In this document: piece after piece, positions 1-5,910 of the stretch
How positions within the stretch are numbered: position 1 is the stretch's first letter
Layout: the number at the start of each line of letters is the position of its first letter
Assembly: GCA_012841845.1 (NCBI GenBank)
Contig: DUTZ01000241.1
Coordinates: 1-6,499 of the forward strand
Origin: Actinomycetales bacterium
GTDB taxonomy: Bacteria; Actinomycetota; Actinomycetes; Mycobacteriales; Mycobacteriaceae
Length of the DNA: 6,499 nucleotides
Direction: 5' to 3'
Notes under the pieces: generated by a model
Told to the model about the DNA's origin: nothing
The model's input: the letters and a program-made list of their open reading frames with translations, nothing else
Database searches by the model: none
Program-made: the position numbers and the translations under genes

Positions 1-17
1 GCGTCACCGACGCCTGA
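1..17 (+). CDS. possible C-terminal end of an upstream gene (last codons only)
   Basis: A TGA at 15-17 can be read as the stop of a gene entering from the left, with final residues Val-Thr-Asp-Ala. The only support is position: a strong hairpin terminator begins two bases after this stop, which is where the 3' end of a + strand gene would be expected. The frame cannot be verified from four codons and nothing can be said about the product. Confidence 0.3.
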
Positions 18-19
18 CC

Positions 20-54
20 GGACCCCGTCCCACCCTCGCGGTGGGGCGGGGTCC
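20..54 (+). terminator. hairpin transcription terminator of the upstream gene
   Basis: Inverted repeat with arms at 20-34 and 40-54: fifteen base pairs, one of them a G-T wobble (28 with 46), around a five-base loop at 35-39. The stem is almost all G-C. No T-tract follows (the next bases are GTCGTGTATC), which is common for terminators of GC-rich actinobacteria. It isolates the hydrolase gene at 87 from upstream transcription. Confidence 0.75.
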
Positions 55-74
55 GTCGTGTATCCGCCCTGCGG

Positions 75-80
75 CATCCT
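75..80 (+). promoter_or_regulatory. weak candidate -10 element for the hydrolase gene
   Basis: CATCCT at 75-80 lies six bases before the ATG at 87 and keeps the A2 and T6 positions of the actinobacterial TANNNT -10 box. There is no convincing Shine-Dalgarno sequence before this ATG (only GGA at 81-83), so a leaderless or nearly leaderless transcript is possible. The first base departs from consensus and I see no good -35, so this is tentative. Confidence 0.25.
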
Positions 81-86
81 GGACGC

Positions 87-986
87 ATGACCGAGCAGAC
101 CACCCACCTCGACGACCCGCGCCGCATCCTGCTCGAGCACTCCGACGGCAGCACCAGTCCGCTGCTGGTCCTCGATGCCGCCCGGTCCGATGCGGATCTG
201 CCCGCGGTCCTCGTCCTGCCCGGCATCGCCGTCGGCGCCCGGTACTACCGGCCCCTCGCCCGCGCGCTCGCCGCGCAGGGTGTGCCCGTGGCGATCACCG
301 AGCTGCGTGGCCAGGGGGAGAGCACGCACCGTATCGGGCGCCGCGGCGGGGCGGCCGGCTACCACGAGAGCGCCGCCGAGGACGTGCCGCTCGCCCTGGA
401 CGCCCTCGAGCGAGAGCTCGGCGCCCGCTCCGTCGTCCTGCTCGGCCACAGCATGGGCGCGCAGATCGGCGTCTACCACCTCGCTCGACACGACCCGCGC
501 GTCGTCGGCCTCGTCGCCGTGGCCGCACAGTCGCCGTTCCACCGCGGCTTCCCCGGCCGCATGGGGCGGCGCCTGCGGGTGGGCGCGGTGCTGCTGCCGG
601 CGATCGGTTGGCTGGCCGGCCACGTACCGGGCGCGTTCTTCGGCGCCAAGGGCCGCGTGCCGGCCGACCGCATCCGCGACTGGTCCCGCCTCGCCGCCCG
701 TGGCGTCATGCAGCCCGCACGCGCGGACCTCGACTACCCCGCCGCGCTGGCCGAGGTGACCGTACCCGTGCTCTCGGTGGTGATCGCCGGCGACGAGCTG
801 GCCCCCGAGAGCGCCGCGCGACGCCTCCTGGGAATGCTCCCGTCCGCGCGCACGACCCTCGAGGTGGAGCCCGAGCCGCTCGGCCACAACACGTGGGCGC
901 GCAACCCCGACGCGATCGCCGAGCGCGTGTTGGCCTGGCTGCGGCGCGAGTCCCCGGGCGCGGAGCGGGCTACGACGGCGAGGTGA
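87..986 (+). CDS. alpha/beta-fold hydrolase, serine esterase/lipase-like
   Basis: A 299-residue cytosolic protein with the alpha/beta hydrolase pattern and no signal peptide or membrane segment. An oxyanion-side loop LPGIAVGARYY lies at residues 44-54, followed by a strand and turn LRGQGEST (73-80). The nucleophile elbow GHSMGA places Ser122. Asp236 in IAGDE and His267 in GHNTW are the likely acid and base. The arrangement 'PG-x-x-x-GARYYRPLA ... ELRGQGES ... GHSMGAQ' with the later segment around 181-205 (PGAFFGAKGR ... RDWSRLA) resembles the uncharacterised predicted hydrolases grouped as COG4757. The substrate is unknown; ester or thioester hydrolysis is the family expectation. The ATG at 87 is the only start near the hairpin that precedes the first conserved strand, but its ribosome site is weak. 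The 3' end overlaps the convergent peptidase gene by 17 bp. No neighbour points to a pathway. Confidence 0.88.
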   Translation: MTEQTTHLDDPRRILLEHSDGSTSPLLVLDAARSDADLPAVLVLPGIAVGARYYRPLARALAAQGVPVAITELRGQGESTHRIGRRGGAAGYHESAAEDVPLALDALERELGARSVVLLGHSMGAQIGVYHLARHDPRVVGLVAVAAQSPFHRGFPGRMGRRLRVGAVLLPAIGWLAGHVPGAFFGAKGRVPADRIRDWSRLAARGVMQPARADLDYPAALAEVTVPVLSVVIAGDELAPESAARRLLGMLPSARTTLEVEPEPLGHNTWARNPDAIAERVLAWLRRESPGAERATTAR

Positions 987-3141
987 GCCTGCGCCGGAAG
1001 AACTCGTAGAGCAGCACGGCCTTCCGCGCCTCCTGCGCGTTGTTGGCGGCGCCGCCATGACCGCCCTCGATGTTCTCGTAATACGCCACGTCGTGGCCGG
1101 CGGCCTCGAGCGCAGCGGTCATCTTGCGGGCGTGGGCCGGGTGGACGCGGTCGTCGCGCGTAGAGGTGGTCATGAGCACGGGCGGGTAGCGCACCTCGGA
1201 GGCGGGCCGGACGTGCTGGTACGGGGAGTAGGCGCCCAGGAAGTCGTCCCAGTCGGCGGAGTCGGGGTCGCCGTACTCGGCCATCCACGAGGCGCCCGCG
1301 AGCAGCAGGTGGTACCGCCGCATGTCGAGCAGCGGCACGGCGATCGCGATCGCCCCGAACAGCTCCGGGTAGCGGGTGAGCATGACGCCCATGAGCAGCC
1401 CGCCGTTGGAGCCGCCGTGCGCGCCGAGCTGCGGCACCGTGGTGACCCCGGTGTCGACGAGTGCGCGGGCGACGGCCGCGAAGTCCTCATAGGCGCGCGG
1501 CCGCTTCTCCCGCAGGGCCGCCGCGTGCCAGGAGGGGCCGTACTCGCCGCCGCCGCGGATGCCGGCGATCACGAACACGCCGCCCTCCTCGAGCCACAGC
1601 GCCCCGCGCAGCGCGGCGTAGGCCGGCCGCATGGGGATCTCGAATCCTCCGTAGCCGTAGAGGATCGTCGGCCGCGGGGCGTCGGGGTCGGTGCCGGCCG
1701 GGGCGGGCCCGCGCAGGACGGTGTAGGGGACCGGGGTGCCGTCGTCGCTGATCGCCGTGTGCCGAGCGACCTCCACGCCGTCGGGGTCGAAGCGGTGCGG
1801 GGTCGAGCCGAGGGTCTCCGTGCTGCCGTCCGCGCGGAGCAGCACGAGCGAGGGCGGCACCACCGGACCGGAGACGGCGAGCAGCGCGTCGTCGGGGTGC
1901 GGGGCGCCGGCCCCGGGGCCGGGGGAGTGGCGGTCGCAGGAGAGCACGTCCACCGACACGTGCTCCGGCAGGCCCGCCACGGGCAGCCGGTCCCACGCCC
2001 GGCCCGGCTCCCGGCCGGCCGGATCGGGGATCGCGAACGCCTCGAGGCGTGACTCCGCGTGCTCGAGCACCGTGAGCAGGAGCCGCCCCCGTCCCCAGCT
2101 CACGTCCTCGACGGTCCGCGTGGGGAAGGCGCCGTCTACGGCGGGCTCGGGCGCGAAGAGCACCGTGGGCTCGGGCAGGCGAGCCGGATCGGCGTCGAGC
2201 GCCGCCCACGGCACAGCCAGCACCGACCCTCCCGGGTGCACGCGGCCGGCCACCTCGAGGTCGGTGCGCGGGCGCAGGAGCAGCCAGTCGCCCGAGGACT
2301 CCACCCGGCAATCGACCGGCACGGGGATCCGGGCCGGGGTGGCCGCCGTGGGGTCGGTGTGCGGCGGCAGGAACCACACGTGTGAGGTGTGGAAGTCCGG
2401 GGCGCGGCTCAGGAGGACCCGCCCGGTGGCGGGGTCACAGGAGGCGCCGACGGCGACGTCGTCGTCCTCCCCGGCCAGCAGCACCGGGGCCTGCGCCGGG
2501 GCGGTCCCCCGGCGCCACAGCCGCACGAGGCGGGCGTACCCGGAGTCGGTGACGTCCCCGCCGTCGGGGTCCAGCGGCGCCGCGAGCAGGACGGTGTCGG
2601 CGTCCACCCAGGACACCGAGCACTTGACCTCGGGGAGGTGGAAGCCGCCCTCCTCGGCGGGGACGAAGCGGCGGGTGGCCGGGTCGAACTCCCGCACCTC
2701 GACCGCGTCCGCCCCGCCCCGGGACAGGGAGACCAGCGCGCGGTCGTCCGCCGGGCGGCGCACCGTGGTGCCCGAGTACACCCAGTTGACGCCCTCCCGC
2801 TGGGCGAGCGCGTCCACGTCGAGCAGGACCTCCCACGCCGGGTCGTCCGAGGCCGGCGCGCCGCACGCGAGCACCGACCACGGGGCCCGACGCCACAGCC
2901 CGCGCGGGTGCGCGGCGTCCCGCCAGAAGTTGTACGCGTGTCCACCGCGCAGGACCGGCCAGGCGATGCGGTCGCTCGCGTCGAGGATCCCCAGCGCGCG
3001 GGCGTGCGCGGCCTCCGCGCGGTGGCCGCCGGCCAGGTCGGCCACGGTGCGGTCCCCACGAGCGCGAACCCAGTCCAGGGCCGCCGCGGACTCGATCTCC
3101 TCGAGCCACAGGTTAGGGTCCGTCTCCTCCGGTGCTGCCAT
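970..3141 (-). CDS. prolyl oligopeptidase family serine peptidase (S9A), Rv0457c-like
   Basis: A 723-residue protein, the usual length for prolyl oligopeptidases, which cut short peptides, classically after proline, in the cytoplasm. The N-terminus (DPNLWLEEI, residues 8-16, then ALDWVRARGD) matches the family opening motif, which supports this ATG. Residues about 80-450 form the beta-propeller that filters substrates by size. The C-terminal alpha/beta hydrolase domain carries YGYGGFEIP (495-503), IRGGGEYG (528-535), nucleophile Ser578 in GGSNGG, the Asp pair 663-664 in TRDDRVHP, and His695 in EGGHGG, so the catalytic triad is intact. No signal peptide is visible. M. tuberculosis has a similar peptidase, Rv0457c, near lpdC, so this linkage is probably ancestral. 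The ATG has no usable Shine-Dalgarno: the only G-run lies one base away. CATCAT seven bases upstream of the ATG could be a -10 box of a leaderless transcript, but no -35 accompanies it. Actual proline specificity is assumed from family. Confidence 0.93.
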   Translation of the reverse strand: MAAPEETDPNLWLEEIESAAALDWVRARGDRTVADLAGGHRAEAAHARALGILDASDRIAWPVLRGGHAYNFWRDAAHPRGLWRRAPWSVLACGAPASDDPAWEVLLDVDALAQREGVNWVYSGTTVRRPADDRALVSLSRGGADAVEVREFDPATRRFVPAEEGGFHLPEVKCSVSWVDADTVLLAAPLDPDGGDVTDSGYARLVRLWRRGTAPAQAPVLLAGEDDDVAVGASCDPATGRVLLSRAPDFHTSHVWFLPPHTDPTAATPARIPVPVDCRVESSGDWLLLRPRTDLEVAGRVHPGGSVLAVPWAALDADPARLPEPTVLFAPEPAVDGAFPTRTVEDVSWGRGRLLLTVLEHAESRLEAFAIPDPAGREPGRAWDRLPVAGLPEHVSVDVLSCDRHSPGPGAGAPHPDDALLAVSGPVVPPSLVLLRADGSTETLGSTPHRFDPDGVEVARHTAISDDGTPVPYTVLRGPAPAGTDPDAPRPTILYGYGGFEIPMRPAYAALRGALWLEEGGVFVIAGIRGGGEYGPSWHAAALREKRPRAYEDFAAVARALVDTGVTTVPQLGAHGGSNGGLLMGVMLTRYPELFGAIAIAVPLLDMRRYHLLLAGASWMAEYGDPDSADWDDFLGAYSPYQHVRPASEVRYPPVLMTTSTRDDRVHPAHARKMTAALEAAGHDVAYYENIEGGHGGAANNAQEARKAVLLYEFFRRRLTSPS

Positions 3142-3203
3142 GCCCCCGATGATGCCGCGAACGGGACCGCTCGGGCCATTCGGGACCCATCCTGAGAAAA
3201 GTC

Positions 3204-3232
3204 TTGTTACCGGGCCGTCACTTCCGTACGAT
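3204..3232 (+). promoter_or_regulatory. strong candidate promoter of the small-protein gene
   Basis: TTGTTA at 3204-3209 and TACGAT at 3227-3232 are separated by 17 bp. The -35 matches four of six positions of TTGACA and the -10 fits TANNNT. An A-rich patch (GAGAAAAG, 3194-3201) lies just upstream and stands out in this GC-rich region. The predicted transcription start is near 3239, giving a leader of about 70 bases before the ATG at 3311. Confidence 0.6.
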
Positions 3233-3242
3233 CACCTCTGAA

Positions 3243-3284
3243 CCCGGACCGACTGGCCGGGCCACCCCCGCCTGAGCAGGGGTG
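3243..3284 (+). other. 5' leader with possible weak stem-loops
   Basis: Within the predicted leader there are two short inverted repeats: CCCGG (3243-3247) with CCGGG (3257-3261), loop nine bases; and CACCCC (3263-3268) with GGGGTG (3279-3284), loop ten bases. The second would cover the G-rich segment that could serve as ribosome site for an alternative upstream ATG at 3293. Such short stems arise easily in GC-rich DNA, so regulation is speculative. Confidence 0.25.
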
Positions 3285-3299
3285 ACCACCACATGCAAC

Positions 3300-3303
3300 G
3301 GAG
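3300..3303 (+). promoter_or_regulatory. ribosome binding site that favours the 3311 start
   Basis: GGAG at 3300-3303 lies seven bases before the ATG at 3311, the ideal spacing. It decides between this start and an in-frame ATG at 3293, which would add six residues (MQRRFT) and has its own less regular site, AGGGGTGA at 3278-3285. Confidence 0.6.
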
Positions 3304-3310
3304 ATTCACC

Positions 3311-3469
3311 ATGGGCTCTTCCATCCTCGGCTCGCTCGGCGGCTCGTCCGACGGCTCGCTCGGCAACCTCACCGGCAGCTCCGGCGACTCGATCACCGAC
3401 AAGATCGCCGAGGCCATCGGCGACGCGGTCGCCGAAATGCTCAAGACGGTCCTGGGCAACATGTCCTGA
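3311..3469 (+). CDS. 52-residue Gly/Ser-rich amphipathic small protein, candidate cell-envelope peptide
   Basis: This small gene encodes a 52-residue protein that I cannot assign to a family. Residues 1-26 are rich in Gly, Ser and Leu, with GSLG occurring at 7-10 and 15-18. Residues 27-48 form a probable amphipathic helix, with Ile28, Ile32, Ile36, Val40, Met43/Leu44 and Val47/Leu48 on one face and Asp, Lys and Glu on the other. There is no signal peptide, lipobox, Cys, Trp, Tyr, Phe or Pro. The reading frame is supported by a well-placed GGAG site, a consensus-like promoter, a stop 18 bases before a strong terminator, and GC-rich third positions typical of the genome. It is therefore monocistronic and probably well expressed. 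Size, lack of a signal peptide and amphipathic character recall the short mycomembrane pore proteins (PorA, PorH) of Corynebacterium, some of which are O-mycoloylated on serine; this is analogy, not detected homology. An in-frame ATG at 3293 would give 58 residues. Confidence 0.72.
   Translation: MGSSILGSLGGSSDGSLGNLTGSSGDSITDKIAEAIGDAVAEMLKTVLGNMS
3329..3364 (+). repeat. 12-bp direct repeat inside the small-protein gene
   Basis: GGCTCGCTCGGC occurs identically at 3329-3340 and 3353-3364, 24 bp apart and in the same frame, encoding Gly-Ser-Leu-Gly twice. It accounts for the repetitive N-terminal half of the protein and suggests internal duplication, though convergent codon choice for a Gly-Ser-Leu motif is also possible. 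Confidence 0.55.
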
Positions 3470-3487
3470 TCGCCTGACGCGACCCCT

Positions 3488-3526
3488 CCGTCGCCGCCCC
3501 CCGCCCACCGCGGGGGGCGGCGACGG
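3488..3526 (+). terminator. strong hairpin terminator of the small-protein gene
   Basis: Perfect inverted repeat: arms 3488-3503 and 3511-3526, sixteen matching base pairs, extendable by a C-G pair (3504 with 3510) to a five-base loop. It begins 18 bases after the small gene's stop and is followed by TGTATTT at 3527-3533, a short T-rich run. It separates the small gene from lpd, so lpd needs its own promoter. Confidence 0.88.
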
Positions 3527-3547
3527 TGTATTTCGCGCCCGCTCGGC

Positions 3548-3576
3548 CTGCCAGGACGCCGCGGAGCGCCTACCCT
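3548..3576 (+). promoter_or_regulatory. lpd promoter, probably giving a leaderless mRNA
   Basis: CTGCCA at 3548-3553 (four of six matches to TTGACA) and TACCCT at 3571-3576 (TANNNT) are spaced by 17 bp. Seven bases, 3577-3583, separate the -10 box from the GTG at 3584, so transcription should start at or within a base or two of the initiation codon. No Shine-Dalgarno lies between promoter and GTG: the nearest GGAG (3562-3565) is inside the promoter spacer. Confidence 0.65.
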
Positions 3577-3583
3577 GTGTGTC

Positions 3584-4975
3584 GTGGCTGACACTCATTA
3601 CGACCTCATCGTCCTCGGCGCGGGCCCCGGTGGCTACGTCGCCGCCATCCGCGCCTCGCAGCTCGGCCTCAAGGTGGCCGTGGTCGAGGAGAAGTACTGG
3701 GGCGGTGTCTGCCTCAACGTGGGCTGTATCCCGTCCAAGGCGCTGCTCCGCAACGCCGAGCTGGCGAACCTGTTCCACAACGACGCCAAGACGTTCGGCA
3801 TCTCCGGCGACGTGACGTTCGACTACGGCGCCGCGCACGACCGGAGCCGCAAGGTCTCCGAGGGCATCGTCAAGGGTGTCCACTACCTCATGAAGAAGAA
3901 CAAGATCACGGAGATCGACGGCTTCGGCACGTTCGTCGACGACAAGACGATCGAGGTGGACGGCACCGAGTACACCTTCGACAACTGCATCATCGCCACC
4001 GGCTCCGTGGTCAAGACCCTCCCCGGCATCGAGCTCAGCGAGAACGTGGTGGGCTACGAGGAGCAGATCCTCTCCCGCGACCTGCCGGAGTCGATGGTGA
4101 TCGTGGGCGCCGGCGCGATCGGCATGGAGTTCGCCTACGTCCTGGCCAACTACGGCGTCGAGGTGACGATCGTCGAGTTCATGGACCGCGTCCTGCCCAA
4201 CGAGGACGTGGAGGTCTCCAAGGAGATCACCAAGCACTACAAGAAGATGGGCGTCACGCTCCTCACCGCCCACAAGACCACCAAGGTCACCGACAACGGC
4301 GACTCGGTCGACGTGGAGATCGAGAAGAAGGACGGCGGCGACTCGCAGACGCTCACCGTGGACAAGGTCCTCGTGGCCGTCGGCTTCTCCCCGCGCGTCG
4401 AGGGCTTCGGCCTGGAGAACACGGGCGTCGAGGTCTCCGACCGCGGCGCGATCGAGATCGACGACCACATGCGCACGACCGTCGACGGCATCTACGCGAT
4501 CGGCGACGTCACCGCCAAGCTGCAGCTCGCCCACGTGGCGGAGGCCCAGGGCGTCGTGGCCGCCGAGACCATGGCCGGCGCCGACACCCAGACCCTCGGC
4601 GACTACCGGATGATGCCGCGCGCCACCTTCTGCCAGCCGCAGGTCGCCTCGTTCGGCCTCACCGAGGCGCAGGCGAAGGACGAGGGCTACGACGTCAAGG
4701 TGGGCAAGTTCCCCTTCTCCGCCAACGGCAAGGCCCACGGCCTGGGCCACGCGGTGGGCTTCGTCAAGGTGGTGGCCGACGCCACGCACGGCGAGCTGCT
4801 CGGCGCGCACATGATCGGCCCGGACGTCTCCGAGCTCCTGCCCGAGCTCACGCTGGCGCAGATGTGGGACCTCACGGCCGAGGACATCGGCCGCAACGTC
4901 CACACGCACCCGACGCTCTCGGAGGCCATGAAGGAGGCCGTCCACGGCGTCGGCGGCCACATGATCAACCTCTGA
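3584..4975 (+). CDS. lpd: dihydrolipoamide dehydrogenase (E3)
   Basis: A 463-residue flavoprotein, EC 1.8.1.4, that reoxidises the dihydrolipoyl groups of 2-oxoacid dehydrogenase complexes and the glycine cleavage system with NAD+. The FAD-binding motif GAGPGG is at 12-17, the redox disulfide Cys43-Cys48 in CLNVGC, the NAD-binding motif GAGAIG at 175-180, a second FAD contact in YAIGDVT, and the C-terminal dimer-interface dyad His442/Glu447 in HPTLSE. All catalytic residues are present and the length is normal. The GTG start gives the family-typical N-terminus ([14 protein letters not shown]) and has no ribosome site, consistent with a leaderless transcript. As in mycobacteria and corynebacteria the gene stands apart from E1 and E2 genes, implying one E3 shared by several complexes. 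Codon choice is strongly biased to AAG, AAC, ATC and GGC, as expected of a highly expressed gene. Transcription ends at the hairpin 4982-5023. Confidence 0.97.
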   Translation: MADTHYDLIVLGAGPGGYVAAIRASQLGLKVAVVEEKYWGGVCLNVGCIPSKALLRNAELANLFHNDAKTFGISGDVTFDYGAAHDRSRKVSEGIVKGVHYLMKKNKITEIDGFGTFVDDKTIEVDGTEYTFDNCIIATGSVVKTLPGIELSENVVGYEEQILSRDLPESMVIVGAGAIGMEFAYVLANYGVEVTIVEFMDRVLPNEDVEVSKEITKHYKKMGVTLLTAHKTTKVTDNGDSVDVEIEKKDGGDSQTLTVDKVLVAVGFSPRVEGFGLENTGVEVSDRGAIEIDDHMRTTVDGIYAIGDVTAKLQLAHVAEAQGVVAAETMAGADTQTLGDYRMMPRATFCQPQVASFGLTEAQAKDEGYDVKVGKFPFSANGKAHGLGHAVGFVKVVADATHGELLGAHMIGPDVSELLPELTLAQMWDLTAEDIGRNVHTHPTLSEAMKEAVHGVGGHMINL

Positions 4976-4981
4976 CGAGGG

Positions 4982-5023
4982 GGTGTGCGCTGTGTCTTGC
5001 TCCGGCGGGACACAGCGCACACC
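4982..5023. terminator. bidirectional terminator between convergent lpd and lipoprotein genes
   Basis: Perfect 15-bp inverted repeat with arms 4982-4996 and 5009-5023 and a twelve-base loop. It fills almost all of the 56-bp gap between the lpd stop (4973-4975) and the stop of the convergent gene (5032-5034). Being symmetrical it can serve transcripts from both sides. No pronounced T-tract is present in either direction. Confidence 0.82.
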
Positions 5024-5031
5024 GGCGCGGG

Positions 5032-5820
5032 CTACTCGGCGTCGAGCAGCTTGGTCATCTGCGCCTTGTAGATCTCGTCGATCGCGTTGCTGGCCTCCGG
5101 CAGGACCGGGTCCGCGGCGGGGTCGGTGCCGGCGGCGGTGTACTCCACGGAGGTGGTGGTGCCGCGCGCGTAGCCGTGGACGATCACCGTGCGGTTGACG
5201 GCCCGGTTGCCGGCCTCGTCGGTGGTCACGAAGTCGCTCGTCACGCGGAAGCCCTCGGTGCCCGGGATCGCGGGCGCGTCGCTGACCGTCATGGTCAGCT
5301 CCAGGTTCTCGTTGGTCGCGCTCCTCGACGTGGTACACGCCTCGAACAGGGAGCGGTCCAGGAAGCCGTCGAGCCGCTTGCTCAGCAGCGCCACGCCGAA
5401 GGTGTGGACGGTCTCGTCCTCCTCCGACTGCTTGTAGCTGATCGCCGACATCGGGGCCTCGGAGGCGACGTAGTTGTTGATCGCCTCCTGTCGGGAGACG
5501 GTGTCGCATGCCGGGTCCTGCATGAGCTCGCGGCCCTGGTTCTCGACGAGCCTGTCCACCGCGGGCCGGAGGGTCTCGGGGTCCAGCCGCTGGACCACGC
5601 CCTCGCCCGGCGCCTCGCCCTCGCCCAGGAGGAGATCCCCGACCGGGGTGGCGGGCAGCTCGTCGCTGACGCCCTCGGCCGTCTCCGAGGTCTCGGCCCC
5701 GGTGTCGGCGGTGGCCTCGCCCTCCTCGGCGTCCGAGGTGCAGGCCGTGAGTGCGGCCGCGGTGGCGAGGGCGATACCGGCGACGGCGATGCGGCGGGGG
5801 GTTCTGGTGCGCAGGCGCAT
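5032..5820 (-). CDS. predicted lipoprotein of unknown function
   Basis: A 262-residue protein with a classical lipoprotein signal: basic residues 1-10 (MRLRTRTPRR), a hydrophobic Ala-rich stretch 11-23, and a lipobox Leu24-Thr-Ala-Cys27. Cys27 would be lipidated and the mature protein anchored to the outer face of the cytoplasmic membrane. Residues about 28-57 form an acidic Ser/Thr/Ala-rich linker, probably disordered. The globular part (about 58-262) contains exactly two cysteines, Cys105 and Cys162, a likely disulfide, and ends in a segment (EYTAAGTDPAAD ... YKAQMTKL) of a style seen in mycobacterial lipoproteins with extracytoplasmic sensor-like domains. I cannot name the family. The ATG is supported by AAGGAG four bases upstream and by the position of the signal peptide. 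The gene is convergent with lpd and divergent from the HAD gene, so it appears monocistronic; nothing nearby indicates its role. Confidence 0.88.
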   Translation of the reverse strand: MRLRTRTPRRIAVAGIALATAAALTACTSDAEEGEATADTGAETSETAEGVSDELPATPVGDLLLGEGEAPGEGVVQRLDPETLRPAVDRLVENQGRELMQDPACDTVSRQEAINNYVASEAPMSAISYKQSEEDETVHTFGVALLSKRLDGFLDRSLFEACTTSRSATNENLELTMTVSDAPAIPGTEGFRVTSDFVTTDEAGNRAVNRTVIVHGYARGTTTSVEYTAAGTDPAADPVLPEASNAIDEIYKAQMTKLLDAE

Positions 5821-5824
5821 CTCT

Positions 5825-5830
5825 CTCCTT
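5825..5830 (-). promoter_or_regulatory. Shine-Dalgarno of the lipoprotein gene
   Basis: AAGGAG read on the minus strand, four bases before the ATG at 5820. The spacing is short but the complementarity is the best in the window, and it fixes the start codon in front of the signal peptide. Confidence 0.75.
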
Positions 5831-5846
5831 CAATTCGGATCCACTC

Positions 5847-5852
5847 ACCATA
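5847..5852 (-). promoter_or_regulatory. possible -10 box of the lipoprotein promoter
   Basis: TATGGT on the minus strand fits TANNNT and would start transcription near 5840, about 20 bases before the ATG and upstream of the AAGGAG site. The hexamer 17 bp further upstream (GTCACA) is only a partial -35 match. This is tentative. Confidence 0.35.
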
Positions 5853-5910
5853 GTGCCACCGCTGGCCGCTGTGACCTTCATCCTCCGCGTGTGGTGCGCC
5901 GGGCGCCGAC

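Noticed and set aside
41..1009. An overlapping 322-codon frame covering the hydrolase
   Set aside because: Its product is dominated by Arg, Pro, Ala and Gly, starts inside the terminator hairpin, and has no conserved motif, whereas the adjacent frame encodes a complete alpha/beta hydrolase.
1736..3241. A 501-codon plus-strand open frame antisense to the peptidase gene
   Set aside because: The peptidase on the other strand has an intact catalytic triad and family N- and C-termini. The plus-strand product is a Ser/Arg/Pro-rich low-complexity shadow with no recognisable motif.
3239..3310. The leader of the small gene as a riboswitch
   Set aside because: It is about 70 bases and shows only two 5-6 bp stems. 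I recognise no aptamer motif, and no terminator or anti-terminator pair is present before the start codon.
3311..3526. Toxin-antitoxin or bacteriocin interpretation of the small gene
   Set aside because: No partner antitoxin, immunity gene, leader-peptide double-glycine site or exporter is adjacent. The small gene stands alone between a peptidase and lpd.
4864..5853. A 329-codon plus-strand frame antisense to the lipoprotein gene
   Set aside because: It overlaps the end of lpd in another frame and is Gly/Val/Arg-rich. The minus-strand alternative has a Shine-Dalgarno, signal peptide and lipobox.
3218..5881. An 887-codon open frame on the minus strand running across lpd, the small gene and the lipoprotein region
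   Set aside because: It lies antisense to the unmistakable lpd gene and out of frame with the lipoprotein gene. Its translation is low-complexity (runs of Arg, Gly, His, Asp, Val), as expected from the shadow of GC-rich codons in the opposite strand.
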